This document shows positions 17,835-27,762 of a stretch of DNA of 64,000 bases, piece after piece (position 1 is the stretch's first letter; each line of letters opens with the position of its first letter). The notes beneath the pieces are model-generated. The model was not told the origin of the DNA, ran no database searches, and saw nothing but the letters and a program-made list of their open reading frames with translations. A program made the translations under genes and the position numbers. The DNA comes from Bacteroidia bacterium (GTDB lineage Bacteria; Bacteroidota; Bacteroidia; B-17B0; Aurantibacillaceae): assembly GCA_016787895.1 (NCBI GenBank), contig JAEUTN010000002.1:51102-115101 (forward strand). Direction: 5' to 3'.

Positions 17835-18931
17835 AAAAAGAATTTCTAATTGTAATAACTGCGATAATTGTTAAGTTGCTGTATTTGCTTTTTGCGTATT
17901 CTTCAGGTAAAGACTTCAATATTTCCGTATTTAAAAACAACGATAGTTATTGGTATGAAACAATAGCTGTCAATGGACATCAAAAAATTACACCTGATCA
18001 ATTAGGAAAATGTGAGGAAGGCAATATAGAACAATCCTATTACGCTTTTTTTCCTCTATATCCTTTGATTGTTGGATTGACAATTAAAGTGACTGGTTTG
18101 ACTTTTAATACCATTGCTTTTGTTTATTCAATCATTTTTTCAATAGCTCTTTTTTTAATTTTTTTTAAATTCACACGTAAAGTAAGCGGCAACGAACAAA
18201 TGGCTTTTCATTCAAGCCTTTTGCTTATTTTATTACCATTTCACTACTATTTTTCAGTTTTTTATACAGAATCACTGTTCCTGTTTCTTCTAATAGCTTC
18301 ATTTTATTCCATTGAGCTTAAAAAAATGAAATTGTTTTCAGTTTTAGCAATTCTTCTTGTGCTTGTCAGGCCAAATGGTCTTTTTATGCTTATACCCTTA
18401 TTTATTTATTACCTCGAAAAAAACCATGGAAATAAGGTAACGGAATGGTTTAAAATTACTCTCAAGAGACCTTTATCACTTATGTTTTTTGTGATTCCTG
18501 TACTGTTTTTTATTATGTACTGCGTTTATTTAGGATGGATGACAGGAGATTTTTTTGCATATAAAACAGCCCAGGCTGGATGGTGCAGAGAAACAGTATG
18601 GCCATGGGTGCCTATTTTCAGGAGCTCAAACTGGATGGACTATTTTAATTCGGCTTACCTGATTGGCTTTATGATAATTTCAACTATCTACTTAAAGAAA
18701 ATGCCTTTGAGTTATATAAGTTTTATATGGATTAGTTTATTACTCCCACTAACTGCAAACTCGATCACATCCCCAAGGTTTATTTCAGTAATATTTGTTT
18801 TTTCCATCATTTTTGGTGAACTATTATCTAAAAATAAAGCCGTAGCAAATATTACCATTTATATATTATTGTTTTTAGCTCAGCTTGCATCATTTCATTT
18901 TTGGTTGATTTCAAGCCCGTTCAGCTATTAA
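17831..18931 (+). CDS. PIG-V/Gpi18-like mannosyltransferase (GT-C membrane protein)
   Basis: 366 residues, about nine to ten hydrophobic helices. NNDSYWYETIAVNGH in the first lumenal/periplasmic loop and YYAFFPLYPLIVGLT match the PIG-V (GPI mannosyltransferase II) pattern, where a loop aspartate near the first helix is catalytic and FFPLYP is conserved. In bacteria such proteins transfer a sugar from a polyprenyl-phosphate donor to an acceptor on the periplasmic side; the acceptor is unknown. It overlaps the preceding secreted-protein gene by 4 bp (ATGA at 17831), which suggests coupled expression. The coding sequence is A/T-rich; one 60-bp line at 18241 has 18 G/C. Confidence 0.78.
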   Translation: MKKEFLIVITAIIVKLLYLLFAYSSGKDFNISVFKNNDSYWYETIAVNGHQKITPDQLGKCEEGNIEQSYYAFFPLYPLIVGLTIKVTGLTFNTIAFVYSIIFSIALFLIFFKFTRKVSGNEQMAFHSSLLLILLPFHYYFSVFYTESLFLFLLIASFYSIELKKMKLFSVLAILLVLVRPNGLFMLIPLFIYYLEKNHGNKVTEWFKITLKRPLSLMFFVIPVLFFIMYCVYLGWMTGDFFAYKTAQAGWCRETVWPWVPIFRSSNWMDYFNSAYLIGFMIISTIYLKKMPLSYISFIWISLLLPLTANSITSPRFISVIFVFSIIFGELLSKNKAVANITIYILLFLAQLASFHFWLISSPFSY

Positions 18932-18945
18932 ACATTCACAGAGGA

Positions 18946-20499
18946 CTAGAGTCTTACTTTCACAATTTTTAAGTCATCAATTATGTGTTTGGGCAATTTG
19001 CCGTTATCTATCGCTATTAAATTATATTCTAAATCCTTTGCTAATTTAATTTGCTCTTTACTTAAGATATAACTAAACGAGGGGTAATCAGTATAAAAGG
19101 TTGCCAGAATCTCGCTTGCTGGAAATATAGAGCAATTGAATAGTAGACATTTTTTTGAACCAAAACTATTTTTAATATTCAAATACAACTGTTTTTCCTT
19201 GATATAATAGAATCTGGAAACGAACCTTCCGTATTCTCTGTTGCTGTGATGTTTGTTAAGTTTATCAGAATTAAAAAAGAGCATCGTAACTGAAATTAAC
19301 AATGGAATAATCACCAGTTTATTAATTTGAAATTTACTTGGGATAGACTTTGCTATTTTTTCAACGATCAAATCAAACAAAAACGCAAATCCGAGAATAA
19401 AAATCGGAAGGTATAGAAAGGTATAACCAAGCATTTTGGTTTTAACAATTGTAAAGAAAATGGAGGTAGCCACAACCGGGACCAGAAGTATATATTTGTG
19501 TTTTATGTTTTTTACACGAGTCAGCATAAACACAAAACATAACAAGATAAAAGGCGGAATCAATAGGCCTTCACCGAATTGTTCATAAAGAGCTTCGTAA
19601 TAGAAAAAGGAATTTCCTCCATGTCCTTCTAACGCTTCGAATATGTGTTTCTCGTTGAAAGACATAGTATATTGAAATTCTTTAGGAAAGTTTATTAATG
19701 TGAAGAATTGCCATGGCAAGAATATTAATAGGCACAAAACTAGTGAGGACAAAAATTTTTGAAGTTCGTTTTTGTAGTCAGTCTTCTTCTCAGATAATAA
19801 TATGGTTAAAAGCCAAACACCATAAACCAAAAGGCCGGTAAGCCATTTGCAAAGTACTGCTCCACCTGCAGTTAAGGCAATTAAGAAGATAAAGTAACTT
19901 TTTTTGGTATGATAATATTCAAAAAGTAACCACAGACTTACAAACGAATAAAACAGAAATGCATTGTCGTTATGATCAGTTGCGTAAAATCCTGTCAAAA
20001 ATTCGAGTGGAAAATAAGCACAAGTAAAAAACAAAGCCGCGTAATATCCTACCCTGTAATTTGAGATTAGCCTACCTACTCTATAAATGCAGATTACCAA
20101 TATAGCGTGCATAAGTACGGATGGTATTCGAATTGCCATTTCATTCAAGCCAAATAATTTAATACTTAAAGCAATTTGCCATAAGAATAGGGGTTGTTTA
20201 TGTAACCAAATTTCACAATAGTTCCAGGCATAATTAGGAACTCCAAATAAAGGACTGGGTATTAAAACTGGTCTAAGCGGGTCAACGAGGAGATTTTTTG
20301 CGACTAATGCGTGAAAACGTTCATCCCAAATATTAATAAAGGGGTCGAGTTGTGCAACGAAAAGGCCCAAAAATAAAGATCCTAAAAATAAAAGTACCAG
20401 ACTTAGATTTATTCTCTTAAAACAAAAGGATAGTATCGAAATTGCAAGTAAAAAGAAAGCAATTATGAATAACCCATTAGAAAAGAAGTTAATATTCAC
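18946..20499 (-). CDS. GT-C glycosyltransferase, ArnT/PMT-like (GT39/GT83 superfamily)
   Basis: 517 residues with about twelve membrane helices. The first periplasmic loop has INIWDERFHALVAKNLL, the D-E pair typical of ArnT/PMT catalytic loops, and CEIWLHKQPLFLWQIALSIK and EMAIRIPSVLMHAILV are also typical (compare 'HKPPLxxW' and 'ARLPSAL'). A soluble C-terminal part of about 110 residues contains KCLLFNCSIFPASEI. The family transfers sugars from undecaprenyl-phosphate to lipid A or proteins. It is convergent with the PIG-V-like gene (14-bp gap, no hairpin) and equally A/T-rich. Donor and acceptor are unknown. Confidence 0.82.
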   Translation of the reverse strand: MNINFFSNGLFIIAFFLLAISILSFCFKRINLSLVLLFLGSLFLGLFVAQLDPFINIWDERFHALVAKNLLVDPLRPVLIPSPLFGVPNYAWNYCEIWLHKQPLFLWQIALSIKLFGLNEMAIRIPSVLMHAILVICIYRVGRLISNYRVGYYAALFFTCAYFPLEFLTGFYATDHNDNAFLFYSFVSLWLLFEYYHTKKSYFIFLIALTAGGAVLCKWLTGLLVYGVWLLTILLSEKKTDYKNELQKFLSSLVLCLLIFLPWQFFTLINFPKEFQYTMSFNEKHIFEALEGHGGNSFFYYEALYEQFGEGLLIPPFILLCFVFMLTRVKNIKHKYILLVPVVATSIFFTIVKTKMLGYTFLYLPIFILGFAFLFDLIVEKIAKSIPSKFQINKLVIIPLLISVTMLFFNSDKLNKHHSNREYGRFVSRFYYIKEKQLYLNIKNSFGSKKCLLFNCSIFPASEILATFYTDYPSFSYILSKEQIKLAKDLEYNLIAIDNGKLPKHIIDDLKIVKVRL

Positions 20500-20554
20500 C
20501 TATATAAGATTGAAGGCTATTTTTAATAGAATTAAAGTAAGGCTATCCTTCGAA

Positions 20555-20562
20555 CAAATTTA
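20555..20562 (-). promoter_or_regulatory. -7 promoter box TAAATTTG for the ArnT-like gene
   Basis: TAAATTTG on the minus strand, 55 bp before the ATG at 20499, is an exact TAnnTTTG match. No -33 element is obvious. It lies in a 202-bp A/T-rich gap shared with the divergent PD40 gene; I found no exact plus-strand box there. Confidence 0.45.
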
Positions 20563-20701
20563 ATTATTAACCCTATATTTATCCATTTTGAATAACAAAG
20601 AATTTATTAAGTTTATACGCCAATTTGCCATGCAATTCATAATACTGATTCGAATGTATTCTTCTAATTGTTATTAGTTTTTATTCAAGAGACAATACTC
20701 A

Positions 20702-22894
20702 ATGCAACGAATCAATGTTATAGTTTTCTTACTTGTTTTAAGCTTTGTTACTGGCTCCGCCCAAATCACCAATGTGCGCAAATGGAGAAAGTCTGAAGTG
20801 GATTCTCTTGACCATGCCTTAACCCTGTACGATGACAAACTCTACGAACAGGCGTGCCCCCTCTTCGAAGGTATACTCAAAAATCACCCCAAAGAGGAGT
20901 TCATTAAGTATTCCTTTGCCCGCTGCGCCCTTTATCGTTCGGATAAACACGAAGAAGCCTACCTGATTTTAACGGAATTGTATCCAAAATACAACGACAT
21001 CAATGAACTCAAATTTGATATCGCTCTTGCCGCTTTGTTCAATTTGAGATTCGATGAAGCTGAGGAATACCTGGCAAAATTTATGGCCACCAAACGCATC
21101 TCCCTTCAGGACAAGCGCAGGGCCGACGCCTTAAAGAAAAACATCGAATACGCCCGCTATTATACGGCTAACCCTACCCAGGCAAAAATTTACAACCTCG
21201 GTACCGCCATTAACAGCCCCGGCGATGAGTACGTACCAACCATTACTGCCGACGATTCCCTTCTCGTTTATACCTACAATGGCGAAAACAGCATTGGCGG
21301 AAGGCAAAACGAATACCTGCAACCTGACCCCAAGGGCTTTTACATGGAAGACCTTTATTATTCCGTAAAACAAAACGGTGAATTCCAAAAAGCACATGCC
21401 ATCGACAGTTTAAACACTAACCTGCCCGATGCCGCCATTTCCCTGAGTAACGACGGGCGGGTGCTGTTTATGTATCAGGATCTGGACGATGGGCATGGCG
21501 ACATTTACACCAGCGAATTCAACGGGGTAAATTACACCAAACCCAAAAAAATGAAAGGCCTCAATTCCTATTCCTGGGATGGGCATTGTTCGCTTTCGCC
21601 TGACGGACGCACCCTGTATTTCAGCAGCGAAAGGGTAGGGGGTTTTGGCGGTCGCGACCTTTACAAGGCCGAAATGATGCCGGATTCCTCATGGGGCAAT
21701 ATTTCCAATCTGGGGGATTCCATAAACACCCGTTTTGATGAGGATGCGCCGTTTATGCATGCCGATGGACAAAGTTTCTTTTTTAGTTCCAAGGGAAGAA
21801 CCAGCATGGGAGGTTATGATATCTTCAGAAACACGCTAAATCCTGCCGACTCCACCTTTGGGTACTCCGAAAATCTGGGCTGTCCGATTAACTCAACCGA
21901 CGATGATATTTATTTTGTTTTAGCTGCCAATGGAACCACAGGTTATTACAGCAGCGGAAGGAAAGGCGGGGTGGGTTTAAAAGACATATACAAGGTGGAA
22001 CCAAAATTTACCAACCCGGTGAAGGCCGTGCAATTGGTAAAGGGCACTGTACGCGATTCCAGCGGGGCTGTTGATGCCCTCATCACCATCCGAAACGCGG
22101 GTAATGGAAACGAAATCGGAAGCGTTCAAACCATACACGGAAGTGGAAATTTTCTGGTTTCTCTGCCGGTGGGGCAGAAGTATAGCTTGGAATTCAACGC
22201 TAAAGATAAAGCAAAGAGAGATTTGCTTGTGGACCTTAGCTCGGTGCAATCCTACAACGAAAGTTTTGTGATGATGAATCTTACCTCGATGGCAGCAAGT
22301 CCGGTGATATTGGCAGTCACAAAAACGCAGGAAGTGGCCGAAACGCCAATGCCAATTGCCGGAACTAAAACTACCGAAACTCTGCCCCTTGCGGTTAAAG
22401 AAACCACTATGGCAGTCAATTCATCTACCGCTTCCTCATTAAACACCGGATCCGTTTTACCGGTTGTTGTTGCTGGGGCGGCTGCAACGGGAGCCGTGGT
22501 GAAAGCCTCTTCTGAAAATACGGTGAAGGACGCGTTTGTGCCCAATACCAAGTTTCAGGAAAAAACCATGCTTTATGCTGAAAAATACGGGGATATCAGC
22601 GCCCCGGGATTGGAATTTAAGGTGCAGTTCGCGGCTTTAAAAAGTGGAAAAAATTATGCCTACCCCAATCTTTATAAAATAGGCAAAATTGAAAGGCTTA
22701 ATTCCAGCGACGGTTATACACGTTTAACCATTGGAGGAAGTTTTAAAACATTAAAGGCGGCATTTAGTGTCAACAAAAAGGTAGTGAAGGCCGGAGAAAA
22801 AGAGGCTTTTGTGATTTGTTTTTACAAGGGAAAACGCACTACTTTTGAAGAACTTGAAAAACAAAAAATATTTGTTGAAAGCCAAAAACCATAA
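20702..22894 (+). CDS. TPR-PD40 envelope protein with C-terminal SPOR-like domain
   Basis: 730 residues. A signal peptide (1-20) precedes a TPR-like helical region (about 25-150: YEQACPLFEGILKNHP, AYLILTELYPKYND). A PD40 beta-propeller follows (about 165-430; SLSPDGRTLYFSSERVGGFG, FMHADGQSFFFSSKG), then a carboxypeptidase-regulatory-like domain (about 440-515), a low-complexity Ala/Thr/Val linker and a SPOR-like domain (about 640-725; EFKVQFAALKSGKNY, GKRTTFEELEKQ). The first three domains are those of T9SS component PorE and related OmpA-family proteins, but SPOR replaces OmpA. It is paralogous along its length to the gene at 43498-45735. The DegT gene follows after 3 bp. Confidence 0.82.
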   Translation: MQRINVIVFLLVLSFVTGSAQITNVRKWRKSEVDSLDHALTLYDDKLYEQACPLFEGILKNHPKEEFIKYSFARCALYRSDKHEEAYLILTELYPKYNDINELKFDIALAALFNLRFDEAEEYLAKFMATKRISLQDKRRADALKKNIEYARYYTANPTQAKIYNLGTAINSPGDEYVPTITADDSLLVYTYNGENSIGGRQNEYLQPDPKGFYMEDLYYSVKQNGEFQKAHAIDSLNTNLPDAAISLSNDGRVLFMYQDLDDGHGDIYTSEFNGVNYTKPKKMKGLNSYSWDGHCSLSPDGRTLYFSSERVGGFGGRDLYKAEMMPDSSWGNISNLGDSINTRFDEDAPFMHADGQSFFFSSKGRTSMGGYDIFRNTLNPADSTFGYSENLGCPINSTDDDIYFVLAANGTTGYYSSGRKGGVGLKDIYKVEPKFTNPVKAVQLVKGTVRDSSGAVDALITIRNAGNGNEIGSVQTIHGSGNFLVSLPVGQKYSLEFNAKDKAKRDLLVDLSSVQSYNESFVMMNLTSMAASPVILAVTKTQEVAETPMPIAGTKTTETLPLAVKETTMAVNSSTASSLNTGSVLPVVVAGAAATGAVVKASSENTVKDAFVPNTKFQEKTMLYAEKYGDISAPGLEFKVQFAALKSGKNYAYPNLYKIGKIERLNSSDGYTRLTIGGSFKTLKAAFSVNKKVVKAGEKEAFVICFYKGKRTTFEELEKQKIFVESQKP

Positions 22895-22897
22895 CCC

Positions 22898-24010
22898 ATG
22901 AACATTCCCTTTCTTTCTTTCCATGGCATGCACGATCCGCTGAAGGCCGAAATTACCAAAGCCTTCAGAAAAGTTTACGATAGCCATTGGTACATCATGG
23001 GCAATGAGCTAAAACAATTTGAAGCCAATTACGCGGCCTATTCCAAAACAAAATTCAGCATTGGCGTGGCCAATGGTTTGGACGCGCTGATTATTTCACT
23101 GAAAGCATTAAACATTGGTTCAGGCGACGAGGTAATTGTGCCTTCCAATACTTACATCGCCTCCTGGCTGGCGGTATCTTATGTAGGCGCCACTCCGGTA
23201 CCGGTAGAACCTGTTGAAACCACGTTCAATATAAATCCTGAAGCTATTGAAGCGGCCATAACTTCAAAAACCAAAGCCATCATGCCTGTGCATTTGTACG
23301 GACAATGTTGCGAAATGGACAAAATCATGGCCATTGCCAAAAAACACAAGTTGTTGGTGGTTGAAGACAATGCCCAATCTCAAGGATCAAGATGCAATAA
23401 TAAATTAAGCGGCAGTTTTGGCGATATCAACGGAACCAGTTTTTATCCTGGAAAAAATCTCGGCGCGCTTGGTGACGCCGGAGCCATTACCACCAATTCG
23501 GAAGACTTGTATCAAAAAGCCATGGTGATTCGAAATTACGGCTCGCAAAAAAAATACTACAACGAAGTAAAGGGTATCAATTCTAGGCTGGATGAGTTGC
23601 AGGCCGCCATTCTGGATGTGAAACTAAAACACCTCAACCATTGGAATGCTGAAAGGGTGGAGATGGCAGGAAAATACAATCAGTTGTTGAGTGGCGTTGG
23701 TGATGTTCAATTGCCAATGGTGAGCGCCAATTGCACCCATGTGTATCATCTTTACGTGATCAGAACGGCTAAGCGGGATGCCCTTCAGCAATTTTTAACG
23801 GAAAACGGAATTGGCACCCTCATTCATTATCCGGTGCCTCCGCATCTTCAGGAAGCTTACAAGGAACTGAATTACAAAAAAGGAAGTTTCCCACTGGCCG
23901 AAAAAATGGCCCAAACCTGTTTAAGTTTGCCATTGTATCCGGGATTAAAAAACGAACAAATTGATTTTGTTGCCAGGAAGGTCAAGGAATTTTTCGCGGC
24001 CGGAGCCTGA
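22898..24010 (+). CDS. DegT/DnrJ/EryC1/StrS sugar aminotransferase
   Basis: 370 residues. PLP-dependent fold-type-I enzyme: the Schiff-base lysine is K186 in [15 protein letters not shown], the ring-nitrogen aspartate is D157 in [10 protein letters not shown], and [14 protein letters not shown] and [23 protein letters not shown] strings are diagnostic. Such enzymes aminate keto-sugars on dTDP or UDP for O-antigen or capsule synthesis; SFYPGKNLG and the overall pattern are closest to 3-aminotransferases for dTDP-3-keto-6-deoxyhexose (FdtB-like), but the substrate is inferred. It follows the PD40/SPOR gene by 3 bp, with no other nucleotide-sugar gene beside it. Confidence 0.9.
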   Translation: MNIPFLSFHGMHDPLKAEITKAFRKVYDSHWYIMGNELKQFEANYAAYSKTKFSIGVANGLDALIISLKALNIGSGDEVIVPSNTYIASWLAVSYVGATPVPVEPVETTFNINPEAIEAAITSKTKAIMPVHLYGQCCEMDKIMAIAKKHKLLVVEDNAQSQGSRCNNKLSGSFGDINGTSFYPGKNLGALGDAGAITTNSEDLYQKAMVIRNYGSQKKYYNEVKGINSRLDELQAAILDVKLKHLNHWNAERVEMAGKYNQLLSGVGDVQLPMVSANCTHVYHLYVIRTAKRDALQQFLTENGIGTLIHYPVPPHLQEAYKELNYKKGSFPLAEKMAQTCLSLPLYPGLKNEQIDFVARKVKEFFAAGA

Positions 24011-24104
24011 TTTTGCTCATTTTATCCACCTTCTAAGCCTGTATTGGGATTTCTTATCCTTTCCGGGTCTCATTTTTTCTGTACTTTTACTCACAGTTTT
24101 TTAA

Positions 24105-25711
<1,607 letters not shown>

Positions 25712-25712
<1 letters not shown>

Positions 25713-26212
25713 TGAACCTCCTTGAATCCGGATATTTTAGCCGCAGCCACGGTACCAAAGGGCAATTGGTTTTAAAAACATCTGTTTCTTTTGAGCCGGA
25801 GGAGCTTAAAGTGCTCTTTGTTGACTTGGCCGGTTCCAAAGCCCCGTATTTTGTGGAAGATTTTAAATTAGCTGCTTCCGATCTGGTGTTAAGCCTTGAA
25901 GGCATTGATAGTCCTGAAAAAGCGAAAACCCTGGTAAACAAAAAGGTATTTCTGGAAGAAAGTTTGGTGCTGCCAGAAACCGAGCAGGAGTTGATTGGCT
26001 ATACGGTGTACGAGGCTTTAAAAGGAGTATTAGGGGAGGTGAAGGACTTAAGTGAAAATGGGGCTCAGCAGCTCTTGCACTTGAATTATGAAGGGAAAGA
26101 GATCATCCTTCCCATGGTGGAGGACTTTATAGAGGCCATTGACCACGAGAAAAAGGAGATTCGTTACAGGGCGCCAGAGGGACTGATAGAACTTTACCTT
26201 GAAGAGGAGTAA
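25712..26212 (+). CDS. rimM: Ribosome maturation factor RimM
   Basis: 166 residues from the ATG at 25712, which shares one base with the pyrG stop; an ATG four codons earlier lies inside pyrG. The N-terminal domain has YFSRSHGTKGQLVLK and the PRC-barrel half has YTVYEALKGVLGEVKDLSE and IILPMVEDFIEAIDHEKK, the RimM signature. RimM helps 30S head maturation with S19 and S13. In many bacteria it sits beside rpsP and trmD; here it follows pyrG and no rpsP is visible in the window. Confidence 0.9.
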
Positions 26213-26231
26213 AAAATCAACGGAAAACTCT

Positions 26232-26259
26232 TTTGAGAGACAAAAAATAAGTAAATTTG
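26232..26259 (+). promoter_or_regulatory. Promoter for tRNA-Ser: TTTG-N16-TAAATTTG
   Basis: TAAATTTG at 26252-26259 is an exact -7 box with a TTTG at 26232-26235 upstream. It lies about 100 bp before the mature tRNA, in an otherwise empty gap after rimM. The spacing is slightly short of the usual 17-20. Confidence 0.5.
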
Positions 26260-26356
26260 CACTCCTTTAGCAAAATAGGATACTTTAATGCTTAAAAGGA
26301 AGAATTTTGGGTAGAAGGATGGTATTCAATGTCTTACTTTGGCCTAAAAGAATATT

Positions 26357-26446
26357 GGTGAAGTGGATGAGTGGCTGAAATCACCGGTTTGCTAAACCGA
26401 CGTACGGTGTTAAGCCGTACCGGGGGTTCGAATCCCCCCTTCACCG
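26357..26446 (+). tRNA. tRNA-Ser (anticodon GCU)
   Basis: Acceptor GGTGAAG (26357-26363) pairs with CTTCACC (26439-26445), with G as discriminator. The anticodon loop reads TTGCTAA, giving anticodon GCU for AGC/AGU codons. A long class II variable arm (GTACGG stem, CCGTAC) fits serine, and GGGGGTTCGAATCCCCC is the T arm. The 3' CCA is not encoded (next bases CAAA). The first anticodon-stem pair is C-A mismatched. A terminator follows 15 bp downstream. Confidence 0.95.
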
Positions 26447-26460
26447 CAAATACATGCAAA

Positions 26461-26488
26461 AGGCCAACCCACAGGGTTGGCCTTTTTG
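26461..26488 (+). terminator. Rho-independent terminator of tRNA-Ser
   Basis: A perfect 10-bp stem AGGCCAACCC / GGGTTGGCCT with an ACA loop, followed by TTTT. It ends the tRNA transcript. It is the first of several stacked hairpins that continue to about 26700. Confidence 0.85.
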
Positions 26489-26567
26489 TTTTGCGCCGAC
26501 GCGGGGAAAGCTCCGCTTTCCTGAGAGGAGGCGCGAAACAAAAAGCCAGGGCAGAGCCCTGGCTTTT
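26483..26567. repeat. Two stacked perfect or near-perfect palindromes downstream of the tRNA terminator
   Basis: A 15-bp stem (26483-26497 with 26530-26544, one G-T wobble) encloses a 7-bp hairpin GGAAAGC-TCC-GCTTTCC at 26505-26521. It is followed by a perfect 12-bp hairpin, AAAAGCCAGGGC-AGA-GCCCTGGCTTTT, at 26541-26567. The last can terminate transcription in both directions. The stacking suggests repeated terminator-like or REP-like elements; I see no second copy in the window. Confidence 0.7.
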
Positions 26568-26581
26568 GCATGATGACTATG

Positions 26582-26706
26582 GGTTAGCAGGGGATCAAGA
26601 CCCGCAGCAAAGCGAAGGGTCTTAATCCCTTTAAATGGAACCTATCGAAAAGCGGCAAACTTTCAAGGATACCAAGTCCTGGTGTAAGCTCCCCTAATAG
26701 CTAACC
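26582..26706. other. Structured intergenic region with alternative pairings
   Basis: A hairpin pairs 26589-26603 with 26617-26631 (13 of 15 positions, ACCC/GGGT core). An outer stem can instead pair GGTTAGC-AGGGGA (26582-26594) with TCCCCT (26690-26695) and GCTAACC (26700-26706). The two stems compete for AGGGGA. There is no convincing ORF. It lies 3' of the minus-strand lipoprotein gene and after the tRNA terminators. Confidence 0.45.
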
Positions 26707-26709
26707 ATT

Positions 26710-26773
26710 ATTCAAACGAACCACACGGGAATAAACTGAATTGCATTAAAAGGGAAAATTGTTCGTCACCAAC
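26710..26773. repeat. 3' flank of lipoprotein copy A, duplicated at 27968-28035
   Basis: About 60 bp directly after the stop of the lipoprotein gene (minus strand) are similar to the same position after the second copy. Both contain ATTCAAACG, then GAATAAAC, GAATTGCATTA, and GTCACCAACT just before the stop. The duplication unit therefore covered the gene plus its 3' flank. Confidence 0.65.
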
Positions 26774-27460
26774 TCAATCTACATGCTTTCCTCTAAAACC
26801 TTCCCAGGAAGGACCCAGGCCGGGTTGGTAACTAATGAATACGCTGTCCATACTGAATTTTCCGTTGGTGTGATATCCTATAAATGTAGAACTATTAAAA
26901 TTATACCACATGGGAAGATCAATGCCAAACCCCTTCAATTTGATGGCTTTAAAATTTGCATCTTTTATTATTTCAAGTTCAGCAGGGACAGACGGGCCAT
27001 AGATGTGTACCCAGTTCACCCCATCAAAATACATTTGGCTGGAACCGGAAAGGCCCTTGTATTTGCCTAGAACCGGCAAACGATAATCGTACACCAAAGA
27101 ATCAAAGTTGGCCTTGCGTAACACGGTGTCAAGCAAAACCGAATTGGATTGCGCATCCTGCAAACGAGCCATTAATTTTTGATCAGTCTCAAGCAAAATA
27201 CTCAGGTCGCTGGTCCCATTCAAAACACTTGGTTCCATCCAGGTGACCTGAATCGGAGGCGTCATGCCTTTGATGTCCAGTGAAAAACGAATAACACAGG
27301 AATCAAAGGGGAAACAGACGGCAGAATTTACTTTGGCACTAACCGAAGCAATCGCAGGTGCAGGTGTTGTTATTGGATTGGGACCTTTATCTTTAGTGCA
27401 GGAAGAATAAGCAAGGCTTATGACAATACAAACAATTGGAAAAGTCAGATGCAACTTCAT
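26774..27460 (-). CDS. Lipoprotein of unknown function, copy A
   Basis: 228 residues from the ATG at 27460 (MKLHLTFPIVCIVISLAYSSC); the frame upstream can only add a TTG start. The lipobox AYSSC is followed by TKDKGPNP. The mature protein has a conserved core SAVCFPFDSCVIRFSLDIKG, WMEPSVLNGTSDLSILL and FDSLVYDYRLPVLGKYKG and ends WEGFRGKHVD. The two core cysteines are nine residues apart or less and may be bridged. It is a tandem paralogue of the gene at 28036-28698. No family was recognised; the DYRLPVLGKYKGL strand resembles the start of small beta-sandwich or lipocalin-like lipoproteins in Bacteroidota. Confidence 0.75.
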   Translation of the reverse strand: MKLHLTFPIVCIVISLAYSSCTKDKGPNPITTPAPAIASVSAKVNSAVCFPFDSCVIRFSLDIKGMTPPIQVTWMEPSVLNGTSDLSILLETDQKLMARLQDAQSNSVLLDTVLRKANFDSLVYDYRLPVLGKYKGLSGSSQMYFDGVNWVHIYGPSVPAELEIIKDANFKAIKLKGFGIDLPMWYNFNSSTFIGYHTNGKFSMDSVFISYQPGLGPSWEGFRGKHVD

Positions 27461-27610
27461 TACATGAATATACAAAAATTCACAATACCTTCCAAGCCGA
27501 TAATGACTTCTTATCGTTACTCCTGGATTTATTCTTCGAATTTGTAATGATCTTTCAAAAAACCAAAACCACCATTTAAAGCGTTTTGATTTTTGAAGGA
27601 AGTATTTTCA

Positions 27611-27754
27611 TCAGCCGGCGAAAGCATTGGCCATTTCAATCTAACGAATGAATTCAGCCTTATAAGCATCTTCATCCTTACCTTTGGCCGCTTTTGCTAG
27701 ATGAAAGGCTCCTGTTTATTTGGCTTCGCCCTTGAATTCAGATTGGCGAGGGAT
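27611..27754 (-). pseudogene. Decayed fragment of the vWA/YfbK-like gene's 3' end
   Basis: Read on the minus strand, the 46 codons down to a stop at 27611 align without gaps to the C-terminus of the vWA protein encoded at 30799-32808. RQSEFKGEAK is identical, then a stop replaces Y, then LAKAAKGKDEDAYKAEFIR aligns with VAKSAKGKDEDGYRAEFIR. A second stop replaces M, and IEMANAFAG aligns with CEMADALAS. Homology stops abruptly upstream, where a palindromic element begins. The two internal stops show it is not functional. Confidence 0.85.
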
Positions 27755-27762
27755 GTGTGATG

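Noticed and set aside
26357..26460. tRNA-Ser as an integration (att) site
   Set aside because: I found no second copy of the tRNA 3' end downstream; the best match, CGAATCCC near 27890, is too short, and no integrase gene is present.
26371..26625. 84-codon plus-strand ORF
   Set aside because: It covers the tRNA-Ser gene and the hairpins behind it, and its translation has no family pattern.
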